DNA of 64,000 bases from NCBI GenBank assembly GCA_963763305.1, contig CAVXNP010000001.1:2914001-2978000 (forward strand), read 5' to 3'. How positions within the stretch are numbered: the first letter of the stretch is position 1; every line of letters starts with the position of its first letter. Source of the DNA: CAVXNP01 sp963763305. Its GTDB lineage: Bacteria; Pseudomonadota; Gammaproteobacteria; Xanthomonadales; Rhodanobacteraceae. Position numbers and translations under genes: made by a program. Below the pieces are notes generated by a model that was not told where the DNA came from, searched no databases, and was given only the letters and a program-made list of their open reading frames with translations. This document shows, one piece after another, positions 25,322-34,043 of this stretch.

Positions 25322-25906
25322 CTACGGCCGCGCCGGAGCCGGTTCGACGGCAGCCGGCGGCGCACCACGCCACTGGCGCCAGCCGATGGCTGCCAGCACC
25401 ACGAAGCCGGCATACAGCACCGAGGTGATCCACAACCCCTTGTACGCGTATTCGCCGATGTAGATCAGGTCCACCGCGATCCACAGCCACCAGGCGGCAA
25501 TGTGCCGGCGGCCCTGCCACCACTGCGCCACCAGGCTGCCGGCGGTCAGTGCCGCATCCAGCCAGGGCAGGGCGGCATCGGTCCAGCGCTGCATCGCGTA
25601 GCCGAGCAGCAGTGCGCCCGCCGCCCCCACCGCCAGTTGGGCACCGGCCTGGCCCGGCGCCAGCGCCGCCACGCACACCCGTCCGTCGTCGCCCAGATTG
25701 CGCAGCCAGCGGCGCCAGCCGTAAACGATCAGCCCGGCGAACGCCGCTTGCAGGAGCGCGTCGGAATACAAGCGGGCATCGATGAAGATCCAGCCATAGA
25801 CGATCACCGAAAGCAGGCCCACCGGCCAGCACCACGGGCGGCGCTGGGCGGTCAGCCACACCGCCCAGGCACTGATCATGGCACCGGCCAGCTCCACCCA
25901 GGACAT
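25322..25906 (-). CDS. pnuT: PnuC-family transporter, probable thiamine permease (PnuT)
   Basis: 194 residues, almost entirely hydrophobic with about seven membrane spans. PnuC-family landmarks include VELAGAMISAWAVWL, W-x-W-P-V-G-LLSVIVYGWIFIDARLYSDALLQAAF and the late WWLWIAVDLIYIGEYAYKGLWITSVLY. PnuC itself carries nicotinamide riboside, but the same fold (PnuT) carries thiamine. Here the ATG lies two bases after the stop of a TonB receptor whose leader is a TPP riboswitch, so thiamine is the likely substrate (inference from regulation). Confidence 0.85.
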   Translation of the reverse strand: MSWVELAGAMISAWAVWLTAQRRPWCWPVGLLSVIVYGWIFIDARLYSDALLQAAFAGLIVYGWRRWLRNLGDDGRVCVAALAPGQAGAQLAVGAAGALLLGYAMQRWTDAALPWLDAALTAGSLVAQWWQGRRHIAAWWLWIAVDLIYIGEYAYKGLWITSVLYAGFVVLAAIGWRQWRGAPPAAVEPAPARP

Positions 25907-25908
25907 GC

Positions 25909-28095
25909 TCAGAACTCCGCCTTGAGCGACAGCCGGGCCAGCCGTGGCGCGCCGGGAAACAGATAGCTGTCGCCATAGGCGCTGCCGGTGTCGCGCCAGT
26001 AGAAACGGTTGAAGACGTTGTCCACGTTCAGATGCCAGGTCAGCGCATGACCGTGCCACTGGGAGGTGTAGCGCAGGCCGGCATCGAATACGTCGTAAGC
26101 GGGCACGCGCACGTTGCCCTCGGGTGTGGCCGGGTTGGCGCTGGCGTGGCGCCAGCCGCCCAGCACGGCAAGATCGACTGCGAACGGCAGGCGGTAATCC
26201 AGATACACCGCCGTGCGCAGGCGCGGCACGTTGACCACCTGGTGGCCCTCGTACGCCGGTGTGCCGGTGTCGTGCGCGCGCGCCTGGATCAGGTTGGCAC
26301 TCGCGGTCAGTCGCAGGTTTTCGCTCAATCGTCCGGCTGCGCCCAGCTCCAGCCCGGCATGTACCTGCTGCCCGCGCTGTACGAAGGTGAAGCCCGCAGG
26401 GCTGCTGTCGGGATGCGCGAACTGGTACGGCTGGCGAATGCGGTACAGCGCGGCGGTCAGGTCCAGCGCATCGCTGGCGGCGAACTTGACGCCAGCCTCC
26501 ACCTGGCGCGACAGCACTGGCGCCAGCAAGGTGCCGCCGTTGGAGGTCCACCACGGCGCCTCTGCGCCCAGGAACAGGCTCTCGGCGTAGCTGAGGTAGG
26601 TGGTCACGGCGGCGGTCGGTTGATACATCAGCGCAGCCTGCGGCAACGTCCTGCCGAGCCGGGTGTCGCGCTCGAGGGTGCCTGCATCGTCATAGGCGCG
26701 TTCATGCAGGCGCACGAAACGGGCTCCGGCCAGCACCTGCCACTGCTCGCCCAGGCGGATCCGGTCCAGCGCGAAGCCGGTGTGCTGCCAACTGGTCAGG
26801 CGGCGTGCGGAGGCGCCCGGCTGGCTGGGCGAGGGCGCGAACAGGGGCGGCTCGGCCTGGTTGATGTTGGCCGTGCCGACGTACTCGTACACCTCGGCAC
26901 GCCGATCCACCGTGCGACGAAACCCGCTGACCCCGAGGGTCAGCTCGTGACCGACCGTGCCGGTCCGGAAACGGCCTTCCAGCGTGGCCCGTACCTCGTC
27001 GTTCTGGCGGGTGTCGTCCGGACTGCGGAAGTCGTAGATGTCGTAGTCCCCGTTGGGCGCGAAAAAGTTGCCGGGGGTTACACCGCTGGCGCAATCGGGC
27101 GAATAGAAGCAGCCGTAGGCGAAGGCCACGTTGTCGTCGATGACGCTGTGACTGTGGCCGGCCGATACCCGCGCGTTCCAGTCGTCGCTGAAACGATAGT
27201 GGAAACGCGCCGTGCTGTTGCTGGCGTGGATGCCCACCGGCTGTGCCCAGGGCTGGAAACCAAGCAGGCGGGTACGGCTGGCCTGGGCCGGGATCTGGCT
27301 GCCACCGAGCAACTGGTAGCCCGAGACCGAGCGCTGGCCGCTGCTCTGGTAGTCGGTGTCCAGCTGCAGCGTGGCGTTCGGGGTGAGGTTCCAGTCCGCC
27401 GCCAGCGAGAAAAAGCTGCGCCGGCCATCGGCATGTTGCACGTAGGAGTGCATGTCCTCGTGCGCGGCGTTCAGGCGCAGGCCGAAGCCGGAGTTCAACC
27501 AGCCGCCCATGTCCACGGCGGCGTAGCGCGAGCCGTGCGAGTCGGTGCCCAGGGTGGCGCTGCGTACATCGGCGGGACGCTTGGAGACGAAGTTGACCAG
27601 CCCGCCGGGGGCAATCACGCCCGCTTCCAGCCCCGCCAGGCCCTTGAGGATCTCCACCTGCTGCTTGTCCTCCAGCGGGGTCAGCTGCTCGCCGGCGATG
27701 GTCAGGTCGTTGAGCCGGAAGCCGGTGGCCGGATCCAGCACGAAGCCGCGGATGGCCACGTCCTGGTAGTAACCCACCGGCGCGTAGTTGTCGCCCAGCG
27801 AGGCATCCGAGCGCGCCAGTTCGCTCAGCGTGCGCGGCTGGCGGTCGTCCAGCTGGTCGCGGGTGATCACCGTGACCGCGGCGGGGGTGTCCTGCAGCGG
27901 GGCGTTGCCGAAGCTGCCCAACTGCACGCTGTCGGCCCGATAGCCGCTGCTGTCGGCGTCCACGTGAACCGGCGCCAGCGGCGTGACCTGCCGCGGATCG
28001 GCGGGGACCGGCGCGTCGCCGCGGGCATGGGCCATCGCCGACAGCGAAAGGCAGGCAAGCGCAAGGGCGCGGCGGGGGGAGCGGGAGAGGGCCAT
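25909..28095 (-). CDS. TonB-dependent outer-membrane receptor, probable thiamine receptor
   Basis: 728 residues with a signal peptide (ALALACLSLSAMAHA). The plug domain is near residues 65-185 (APLQDTPAAVTVITRDQL, ATGFRLNDLTIAGEQL, GGLVNFVSKRP). A 22-strand barrel follows, ending in LSLKAEF with the terminal Phe. By sequence it falls with siderophore-type receptors, but a TPP riboswitch directly precedes it and a PnuC-family permease gene follows 2 bases after its stop. The pair looks like a complete route for thiamine or a precursor across both membranes, driven by TonB at the outer one. Receptors under THI elements are known in Xanthomonas and related genera. Confidence 0.88.
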   Translation of the reverse strand: MALSRSPRRALALACLSLSAMAHARGDAPVPADPRQVTPLAPVHVDADSSGYRADSVQLGSFGNAPLQDTPAAVTVITRDQLDDRQPRTLSELARSDASLGDNYAPVGYYQDVAIRGFVLDPATGFRLNDLTIAGEQLTPLEDKQQVEILKGLAGLEAGVIAPGGLVNFVSKRPADVRSATLGTDSHGSRYAAVDMGGWLNSGFGLRLNAAHEDMHSYVQHADGRRSFFSLAADWNLTPNATLQLDTDYQSSGQRSVSGYQLLGGSQIPAQASRTRLLGFQPWAQPVGIHASNSTARFHYRFSDDWNARVSAGHSHSVIDDNVAFAYGCFYSPDCASGVTPGNFFAPNGDYDIYDFRSPDDTRQNDEVRATLEGRFRTGTVGHELTLGVSGFRRTVDRRAEVYEYVGTANINQAEPPLFAPSPSQPGASARRLTSWQHTGFALDRIRLGEQWQVLAGARFVRLHERAYDDAGTLERDTRLGRTLPQAALMYQPTAAVTTYLSYAESLFLGAEAPWWTSNGGTLLAPVLSRQVEAGVKFAASDALDLTAALYRIRQPYQFAHPDSSPAGFTFVQRGQQVHAGLELGAAGRLSENLRLTASANLIQARAHDTGTPAYEGHQVVNVPRLRTAVYLDYRLPFAVDLAVLGGWRHASANPATPEGNVRVPAYDVFDAGLRYTSQWHGHALTWHLNVDNVFNRFYWRDTGSAYGDSYLFPGAPRLARLSLKAEF

Positions 28096-28171
28096 GGTCG
28101 TCGTCTTCGGTATCGGTGAACGGACGAAGCGACGGCCATCCGCACGTCCAAGGGACGCGCCGGATCTGCAA

Positions 28172-28248
28172 GCTCCCTACGCCGGTGCAAACCGGATCAG
28201 GTTCCAAGGGACTCTCTCAGCCCGGCAATCGCCGGGCACCCCCGCTTC
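28172..28248 (-). promoter_or_regulatory. TPP riboswitch (THI element)
   Basis: Read on the minus strand, the segment has the conserved thi-box elements in order: GGGGGTGCCC, a short hairpin, GGGCTGAGAGAG (the CUGAGA pyrimidine-sensor core), CCCTTGGAACCTGATCCGG (the pyrophosphate-sensor side) and the closing GCGTAGGGA. The first and last parts pair (GGGTGC/GTAGGG type P1). It lies 77 bases before the receptor ATG, so TPP binding probably blocks translation or transcription of the receptor-permease operon. Confidence 0.92.
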
Positions 28249-28578
28249 AAGAACGCGTATTGAAACACGAAAGCCGGGCGCGTGACGATGCGGAGACACC
28301 GCAGCGGCCGCATGCGCATGTGGCCGATTCACCGCCCGCGACCGACGTCGGCTGCGCACTGTGCCGCGGGGGCGCTACGCCTTGCCCCGGCCTGACGCCT
28401 TGCCGCGACCGGCTCCGGCGACTGCGGGGTAAATCCTGCGATTGTCCGGAGCCAGTGCCCGTGGACGGCGGCTCCACGGCATCCCGCTTAAGACCGCCTT
28501 CGGCCCGGGCCATGCTGGCGGAGGCGCCGCCCACGCACAGGCGGACCGAGCCGGTGACCTTGCGTTGGCTTGTTCAGA
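28249..28578. other. Gene-free interval upstream of the TPP riboswitch
   Basis: About 330 bases between the kinase-like gene and the riboswitch. A hairpin with arms GGCTCCGG and CCGGAGCC occurs near 28409-28460. It may hold the promoter of the thiamine operon, but I cannot assign hexamers with confidence. Confidence 0.4.
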
Positions 28579-29742
28579 TCAGGGCCGGCCGGCCGTGCGG
28601 ATCGCCCGCAGCAGATGCTGCCCGGGCGTGGTCTCGAACCACTGCGCATGTCCCAGCAGGAACGTCCGGTACGCCACGTCGGCGTGGCCGCTCGATCCGG
28701 TGATCGAGGCGAAGTACTCCACCTCCGACAGCGCGAAATCCACGTGCACCAATGGCATCAGATCCGCCAGCAGCTCCAGCTGCGCCGCTGCCAGCGGACG
28801 CCGGGTGGCGTAGCCGTCGATCAGCGCCCGCGCCACGTCGATACGCGCGGCGTGTTGGCCGCCATCGAGCTGCAGCCAGGCAACGGCGTTGCGCTCGATG
28901 GCGGTGGCGAGGTCGAACAGGGCGAAGGTGGGCGAGGCCAGGCCGAAGTCGAGCACGGCGGTGATGGCTGCGCCGCTGTTCGCGTCGCTCCAGCACAGGT
29001 TGGAGACGTGCCAGTCGTTGTGCGTCCACAGGCGTGGCTGACTTGCCAGGTGCGCATGCGCGCCGCGGTGGAACGGCATGATCGTCGCGCGCAGGTCGGC
29101 GGCCCAGTCGTGACCGGCCAGGTAGGCGGCCAGGCCCGGGCGTTCGGGCAGCTGTCGTTGCAGGGCATCGACCGGGTCGGCCGCGCGGATCAGCTCATCG
29201 CGCGCCACCAGGATGTGGGTGTCGCGCTGCGGGGCGTCGTAGCCCTCCGATGCGTCGTGCAGGGCGGCCAGCGCGACGCCGGCGGTGTGCGCGTGCGCCA
29301 GGTCGTCGATCGGCGTCCACGACATGGTCTGGCGGTACAGGTCGAGGCCGGCGGCACGGGCATGCACTTCATAGACCCAGTCACCGCGCGCGCAGGCGGT
29401 CCGGCCCTGGGCATCGGCGAGTACCTCGGGCACCGGCACGCCGCGATCGCGCAGGTGCGCCATGAACCGGTGCTCCTGCCGCAACGTGGCGGTCGAGCGC
29501 ACGCGAACATGGTGCCGCTTGACGAAGACCGCACCGGTCCGGGTCGCCACCAGCGCGGCGGCCGACAGCGGGCGCGGGCTGTGCCAGTCGATCCGGTACG
29601 GCGGAAGCAACTGCGGCCACCCGCGCAGAAGCGCTTCGACGTCGGCGTGGGTCAGTGCCGGCCAGTCGGGTGCCGTCTCGTCGCCGGCCAGGCCATGCAC
29701 ACGATGGTCGCTCGGGTCGGGGAGGGAAGGGGTCGCAGTCAA
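28579..29742 (-). CDS. Aminoglycoside/choline-kinase-like phosphotransferase
   Basis: About 387 residues from a TTG at 29742; a TTG at 29808 is also possible and no ATG exists near the N-terminus, so the start is uncertain. The fold is APH/ChoK: ATP-lysine VFVKRHH, LRQEHRFMAHLRDRGVPVPEVL, catalytic loop LWTHNDWHVSNLCW (H-N-D-x-H-x-x-N) and metal site AVLDFGLAS. Substrates of the family range from aminoglycosides to choline, homoserine and thiamine (ThiK). Lying immediately upstream of a TPP-riboswitch operon on the same strand, a thiamine-kinase-like salvage role is possible but unproven; its own leader has no THI element that I can see. Confidence 0.75.
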   Translation of the reverse strand: MTATPSLPDPSDHRVHGLAGDETAPDWPALTHADVEALLRGWPQLLPPYRIDWHSPRPLSAAALVATRTGAVFVKRHHVRVRSTATLRQEHRFMAHLRDRGVPVPEVLADAQGRTACARGDWVYEVHARAAGLDLYRQTMSWTPIDDLAHAHTAGVALAALHDASEGYDAPQRDTHILVARDELIRAADPVDALQRQLPERPGLAAYLAGHDWAADLRATIMPFHRGAHAHLASQPRLWTHNDWHVSNLCWSDANSGAAITAVLDFGLASPTFALFDLATAIERNAVAWLQLDGGQHAARIDVARALIDGYATRRPLAAAQLELLADLMPLVHVDFALSEVEYFASITGSSGHADVAYRTFLLGHAQWFETTPGQHLLRAIRTAGRP

Positions 29743-29927
29743 GGGCTGAGGCTCGGGTGGCGGCTTGGCCGGTAGCGCGTCGACGCGTGTGCCAGGCGGC
29801 CCCGTCAACGGAACCTACCATGGTAACCGCGCACGGCCGCGGCGGCACCGCCCGCGAAAACGCCCGCTTTCGGCCGCACACCCCATCGCGTCTAATGGGC
29901 ATCTTTCCGGCGACCGGCGAGTGCTTG

Positions 29928-30830
29928 ATGGGTGCGTTATTGATGTTGTTCGTATGCCTGCTGCTGGGCGTGCTGGTGGCACGCTTTGCCAGACCACCGA
30001 CGGGCATGGTGCACGGCCTGAACTGGTGGGTGATCAACGTGGCGCTGCCGGCGCTGGTGCTGGAGCTGATTCCCAAGCTCAGGTTCGACCCGCAACTGTG
30101 GTTCCTGGTGGCGGCCACCTGGGTGGTGTTTGGCGGGGCCTGGCTGCTGTTCGGCACCCTCGGTCCGCGCTGGGGCTGGTCACGACAGCGTATCGGTGCG
30201 CTGATCCTGGTTTGCGGGTTGGGCAACACCTCGTTCATGGGGTACCCGATGATGCAGGCGCTGCACGGCGAGGCGGGTCTCAGCCTGGCGGTAGTGGCCG
30301 ACCAGCTCGGTTGTTTTCCGCTGCTGGCTTCGGTGGGCATCGTGGTCGCCTCGCTGTATGCCGGGCGGGCGCCCGATCCCGGTTTCATCGTGCGCCGGAT
30401 CGTCACTTTTCCCGCCTTCGTGTCGTTGCTGCTTGGCGTGCTGGTGGGGCTCGCAGGGGGCTGGCCGCCGGCGCTGGACGCGGTGTTCGGCCCGATCGGC
30501 GCCACCTTGACGCCGCTGGCGCTGTTTTCGGTGGGACTGCAGTTCCGCCTGCGGCCGGGCCGCGGACAAGTGCTGGCGGCCGGCCTGGGCCTGGGCTGGA
30601 AGCTGGTGCTGGCGCCGTTACTGTGCTGGGGACTGGGCGTGGCTGCCGGCGTGGACGGACTGGTGCTGACCGTGGGCGTGCTGCAGGCAGCGATGGCGCC
30701 GATGGTCTCGGCGGCGATCCTGGCCGACGAGTACGCACTGGAGCCGGCGTTGGCCAATACGGTGCTGGGCGCCGGCATCGTGCTGTCGCTGGCCACGGTG
30801 CCATTGGGCAATCTGCTGCTGGGTCAGTGA
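29928..30830 (+). CDS. AEC-family (auxin efflux carrier-like) transporter
   Basis: 300 residues from the ATG at 29928 (an ATG at 29895 would add 11). About ten hydrophobic spans in two halves. The AEC signatures are visible: an unwound-helix region VINVALPALVLELI in the first half, GLGNTSFMGYPM, and QAAMAPMVSAAILADEY in the second half, matching the crossing-helix motif of bile-acid/auxin carrier folds. The family exports or imports organic anions such as malate, malonate or auxin. No metabolic gene nearby points to a substrate. It is divergent from the kinase-like gene. Confidence 0.88.
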   Translation: MGALLMLFVCLLLGVLVARFARPPTGMVHGLNWWVINVALPALVLELIPKLRFDPQLWFLVAATWVVFGGAWLLFGTLGPRWGWSRQRIGALILVCGLGNTSFMGYPMMQALHGEAGLSLAVVADQLGCFPLLASVGIVVASLYAGRAPDPGFIVRRIVTFPAFVSLLLGVLVGLAGGWPPALDAVFGPIGATLTPLALFSVGLQFRLRPGRGQVLAAGLGLGWKLVLAPLLCWGLGVAAGVDGLVLTVGVLQAAMAPMVSAAILADEYALEPALANTVLGAGIVLSLATVPLGNLLLGQ

Positions 30831-30931
30831 GGCGTCGCGCACCGTCGAGTCGCCCATCCCGCTGGGGCTGCGCTTGCGCCAGGCCGGCCCGGCCGCGAGA
30901 CTAGCCACTTCGCACGAGTGGAGCGGGACCG

Positions 30932-31612
30932 ATGGCCGCGTTGGGGCTGATCAAGCGAATTCTGGGGGGAGCCGGCGGCGAGCGCCGGCAGGGCTCTCGC
31001 GAGGGCATGCCCAAGGGCGCCCGCATCCTGGTGGTGGACGACTCGCCCACTATCCGCGCTGTGCTGGGCAAGATGCTCAGCCAGGACGGCCATGAGGTAC
31101 TGAAGGCGCCCGACGGCGAGACGGCGATCCAGCTGGCCACCGAGAGCCAGCCGGACCTGGTGTTCCTGGACATCGTGATGCCCGGCATGAACGGCTTTGC
31201 GGTATTGCGGGCCTTGCGGCGCGAACCGCGCACCCAGGCGATCCCCATCGTGATGATCAGCGGCAACCTGCAGGCCACCGAGCAGTTCTACGTGCAGCGC
31301 TTCGGTGCCGACGATTTCATGAAGAAGCCGTTCGGCCGCGACGAGGTGTTTGCGCGTCTGCAGCACCTGAGCCAAAGCGGCCGCCTGACCGTGCGCGAAC
31401 GCAACCCCGAGGACGTGATCGATCCGGCGCCTGTGTTGAGCGATGCCGAGCGCGCCGCGATTCCCGACATTGCCATGCCCGATCCGCAGGATCTGGCCGC
31501 CGTGGTCGACCCGTTGGCCGGCGAGCCCGATGCCGCACCGACCGTCGCCGATCCGGATGCGGCACTGCCGCTCGCGGAAAACGACGGTGCGGACCGCTCC
31601 GGCTCGGTCTGA
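30932..31612 (+). CDS. Single-domain response regulator with acidic tail
   Basis: 226 residues. A CheY/PilH-like receiver occupies residues about 30-150: D36/D37 (VVDDSPT), phosphoacceptor D80 (VFLDIVMPGMNG), ISGN and K in DDFMKKPFG. The last 75 residues are acidic and rich in Pro and Ala (DPAPVLSDAERAAIPD, EPDAAPTVADPDAALP) without a known output domain. Similar receivers work in type IV pilus (PilG/PilH) or chemotaxis systems, but no such partner genes are here. hslR follows 17 bases later on the same strand. Confidence 0.85.
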   Translation: MAALGLIKRILGGAGGERRQGSREGMPKGARILVVDDSPTIRAVLGKMLSQDGHEVLKAPDGETAIQLATESQPDLVFLDIVMPGMNGFAVLRALRREPRTQAIPIVMISGNLQATEQFYVQRFGADDFMKKPFGRDEVFARLQHLSQSGRLTVRERNPEDVIDPAPVLSDAERAAIPDIAMPDPQDLAAVVDPLAGEPDAAPTVADPDAALPLAENDGADRSGSV

Positions 31613-31629
31613 GCGGTGAGTGTGGTCGG

Positions 31630-32046
31630 ATGAGCCCGGCTCGCGGCGTGCCGGCCGATACCGCCGAAACCGTGCGCGTGGACGTGTGGTTGTGGGCTGC
31701 ACGCTTCTTCAAGACCCGCAGCCTGGCCAAGGCGGCCATTGCCGGTGGCCACATCGACGTCAACGGCGATGGCTGCAAGCCGGCCAAGTCGCTGCGCGCT
31801 GGCGACCGGTTGCAGATCACCCGCGGCCAGGAGCGCTACGAGGTCGAGGTGCTGGCGCTGTCCGACCGGCGCGGCCCGGCCAGCGTGGCGCAGGCGCTGT
31901 ACCGCGAGAGCGAGGCCAGCGCCGCGGCCCGCGAACTGGCGCGCGAGCAGCGCCGCATCGGTGCCGGCGGGCTGCTGCGCCCGCCCGGGCGGCCGGACAA
32001 GCACTCGCGTCGGCGCATACGGCAGTTCAAGGACCAGCATTCCTGA
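31630..32046 (+). CDS. hslR: Heat-shock S4 RNA-binding protein Hsp15
   Basis: 138 residues. The S4 domain (residues about 16-75) shows VRVDVWLWAARFFKTRSLAKAAIAGGHIDVNG, the alpha-L RNA-binding signature, followed by a basic C-terminal tail (RRRIRQFKDQ). Hsp15 recognises free 50S subunits carrying peptidyl-tRNA and helps recycle stalled ribosomes. The gene sits 17 bases after a receiver gene, probably co-transcribed, and is convergent with an lrp-type gene. Confidence 0.93.
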   Translation: MSPARGVPADTAETVRVDVWLWAARFFKTRSLAKAAIAGGHIDVNGDGCKPAKSLRAGDRLQITRGQERYEVEVLALSDRRGPASVAQALYRESEASAAARELAREQRRIGAGGLLRPPGRPDKHSRRRIRQFKDQHS

Positions 32047-32081
32047 GCAGGCCTGCGTGAGGGCAGCAGCAACGGCTGCAC

Positions 32082-32558
32082 TCAGGGCTCCTCGGCCTCG
32101 CGGTAGATCGGCACGTCGGGGTTGCGCCGGAAGGTGAAGATCAGGCTGGTCTCGATGTGCGCCACTTCCGGCCGGGTGGTGAACGCATCCAGCGCGAAGT
32201 CGCGCAGATGGTCGCTGTCCCTGACCGCCACGTGCAGCAGGTAATCATTGGCGCCGGCGACGTGGTAGAACGCCAGCACTTCGCGCAGGGTCAGCAGGTG
32301 GGCGTGGAACCGGTCCAGGTCACCGCGCGAGTGCTGTGCCAGGCGCACGCTGATCATCGCCTGCAGGCCGATGCCCACCGCCGCGGGCGCGATCTCCGCA
32401 TGGTAGCCGGCGATCGCGCCGTTCTCGCGCAGCCGGCGCACCCGCTCCAGCGTCGTGGAGGGCGCCACCCCGACCCGTTCGGCCAGGCTCTTGTTGGGCA
32501 GCCGTGCGTTCTTTCGCAACTCCCGCAGGATGCTGAAGTCGATTCGGTCCAGGCGCAT
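32082..32558 (-). CDS. Lrp/AsnC-family transcriptional regulator
   Basis: 158 residues from the ATG at 32558. N-terminal winged HTH (LDRIDFSILRELRKNARLPNKSLAERVGVAPSTTLERVRRLRENGAI) and a C-terminal RAM/ligand domain with VAGANDYLLHVAV. It is divergent from a PLP lyase gene with a 94-base shared promoter region. The arrangement parallels Pseudomonas mdeR-mdeA, where an Lrp-type activator controls methionine gamma-lyase. It likely senses an amino acid (methionine, cysteine or leucine class) and controls the neighbour; this is inference from position. Confidence 0.92.
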   Translation of the reverse strand: MRLDRIDFSILRELRKNARLPNKSLAERVGVAPSTTLERVRRLRENGAIAGYHAEIAPAAVGIGLQAMISVRLAQHSRGDLDRFHAHLLTLREVLAFYHVAGANDYLLHVAVRDSDHLRDFALDAFTTRPEVAHIETSLIFTFRRNPDVPIYREAEEP

Positions 32559-32652
32559 ATGCGGAGCCTCTTGCGAAATAATGTTTCGTGTCCGCTCATG
32601 CAGACGGTGATTCATTCTAGCCTGCTGCGTATTTCCCGAACCGGAGCAGGAC

Positions 32653-33837
32653 ATGTCGCAACTGGAAACGCTGGGCGTTCACGCCGGCCGCGAGGACTTT
32701 TCCGAGCTGGGCGTGCATGCGCCGCCGCTGGACCTGTCGACCACCTACCCGGTGCGCGATCTGGAGCAGGGCACCGCCAGTTTCGATGCGCTGGTCGGCG
32801 GCGCCGCCAGCGCGCCCAACCCGATCTACGCGCGCCTGCACAACCCCACGGTGGCGCGCTTCGAGCAGGCACTGGCGCAGATGGAAGGCACCACCGATGC
32901 GGTCGCCTTCGGTTCCGGCATGGCGGCACTGTCGGCCTGCCTGCTCGCCGCCGGCCAGCGCGGCAAGCACGTGCTGGCGGTGCGCCCGCTGTACGGCACC
33001 AGCGATCACCTGCTCAATTCCGGCCTGCTCGGGATCCCGGTGCGCTGGGTCAAGCCCGACGAGGTAGCCGGCGCGATCGATCCCGACACCGCGCTGGTGA
33101 TCATCGAAACGCCGGCCAACCCGACCCTGGACCTGATCGATATCGCCGCGGTGGTGGCGGCGGCCGGCAGCGTGCCGGTGATGGTCGACTCCACCTTCGC
33201 CACGCCGGTGCTGCAGCAGCCGGCGGCGTTGGGCGCGACCCTGGTGATGCACAGCGCCACCAAATTCCTGGGTGGCCACGGCGACGTGATCGCCGGTGTG
33301 GTGGCCTGCGATGCCGACTGGGCCAGTGCGCTGCGTCAGGTGCGTGCGGCCACCGGTGGCCTGCTGCACCCGTTGGGCGCGTACCTGCTGCACCGTGGCC
33401 TGCCGACGCTGAGCCTGCGCGTGCTCAAGGCGCAGGAGAATGCGCAGGCGCTGGTCGAGCGCATCCGGGCGCATCCGGCGGTAGCCGCGGTGTTCTATCC
33501 CGGCCTGGGCACGGTCGCCAACGCCCACCTGGTCGGTACGCAGATGCGCGGCCCCGGCAGCCTGATGGCCTTCGAGATGCATGGCGGCCATGCCGCGGCG
33601 GCGCAGGTGATGGCGCGGGTGAAGCTGGCCACGCCCGCGGTCAGCCTGGGCTCGGTCGACACCCTGATCCAGCACCCGGCCGGCCTGACCCACCGCGTCG
33701 TGGATGCGGCGACCCAGGCGCAGTGCGGGATCACCCCGGGCCTGCTGCGCCTGTCGGTGGGGATCGAGCACGTCGACGACCTGTGGGATGACCTGCGCCA
33801 GGCGCTGGATGCAGCGCAGGTGGCCAAGGCGGCATAG
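32653..33837 (+). CDS. Cys/Met-metabolism PLP enzyme (gamma-lyase/synthase type)
   Basis: 394 residues. Fold-type I PLP enzyme: Schiff-base K204 in SATKFLGGHGD, phosphate-contacting Y59 and R61 (NPIYARLHNPT), Y114 (PLYGT) and D179 in VDSTFATP. The C-terminus RLSVGIEHVDDLWDDL is typical. Family members are cystathionine gamma-synthase, cystathionine gamma-lyase and methionine gamma-lyase. Position 116 is Thr, whereas methionine gamma-lyases usually have an active-site Cys right after Tyr-Gly, so a lyase for methionine is not assured. Start preceded by GGAGCAGGAC. Control by the divergent Lrp-type gene is likely. Confidence 0.88.
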   Translation: MSQLETLGVHAGREDFSELGVHAPPLDLSTTYPVRDLEQGTASFDALVGGAASAPNPIYARLHNPTVARFEQALAQMEGTTDAVAFGSGMAALSACLLAAGQRGKHVLAVRPLYGTSDHLLNSGLLGIPVRWVKPDEVAGAIDPDTALVIIETPANPTLDLIDIAAVVAAAGSVPVMVDSTFATPVLQQPAALGATLVMHSATKFLGGHGDVIAGVVACDADWASALRQVRAATGGLLHPLGAYLLHRGLPTLSLRVLKAQENAQALVERIRAHPAVAAVFYPGLGTVANAHLVGTQMRGPGSLMAFEMHGGHAAAAQVMARVKLATPAVSLGSVDTLIQHPAGLTHRVVDAATQAQCGITPGLLRLSVGIEHVDDLWDDLRQALDAAQVAKAA

Positions 33838-34043
33838 GCGGGCCGCCGCCAGGCCTTCGGGCGCGCGCTGCGCCGGAAGCGATCCGGGCGTTGGTGCAAG
33901 CGGCGTGCGCAGGGCCGTCCGCGCCGGCACTGGATCTCCGCTCCGTCGGGCAGTCACCAATGGCACATGTGGCGTTTGCGCTGCTGAACGAGCATGGCGC
34001 TCCCCGCCCGTCACCGGGCGCCCCCGGAGAACGACGCGTGCGG

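Noticed and set aside
26032..28119. 695-codon plus-strand open frame
   Set aside because: Antisense to the TonB receptor; the receptor has signal peptide, plug and terminal Phe, and a riboswitch upstream in its own sense.
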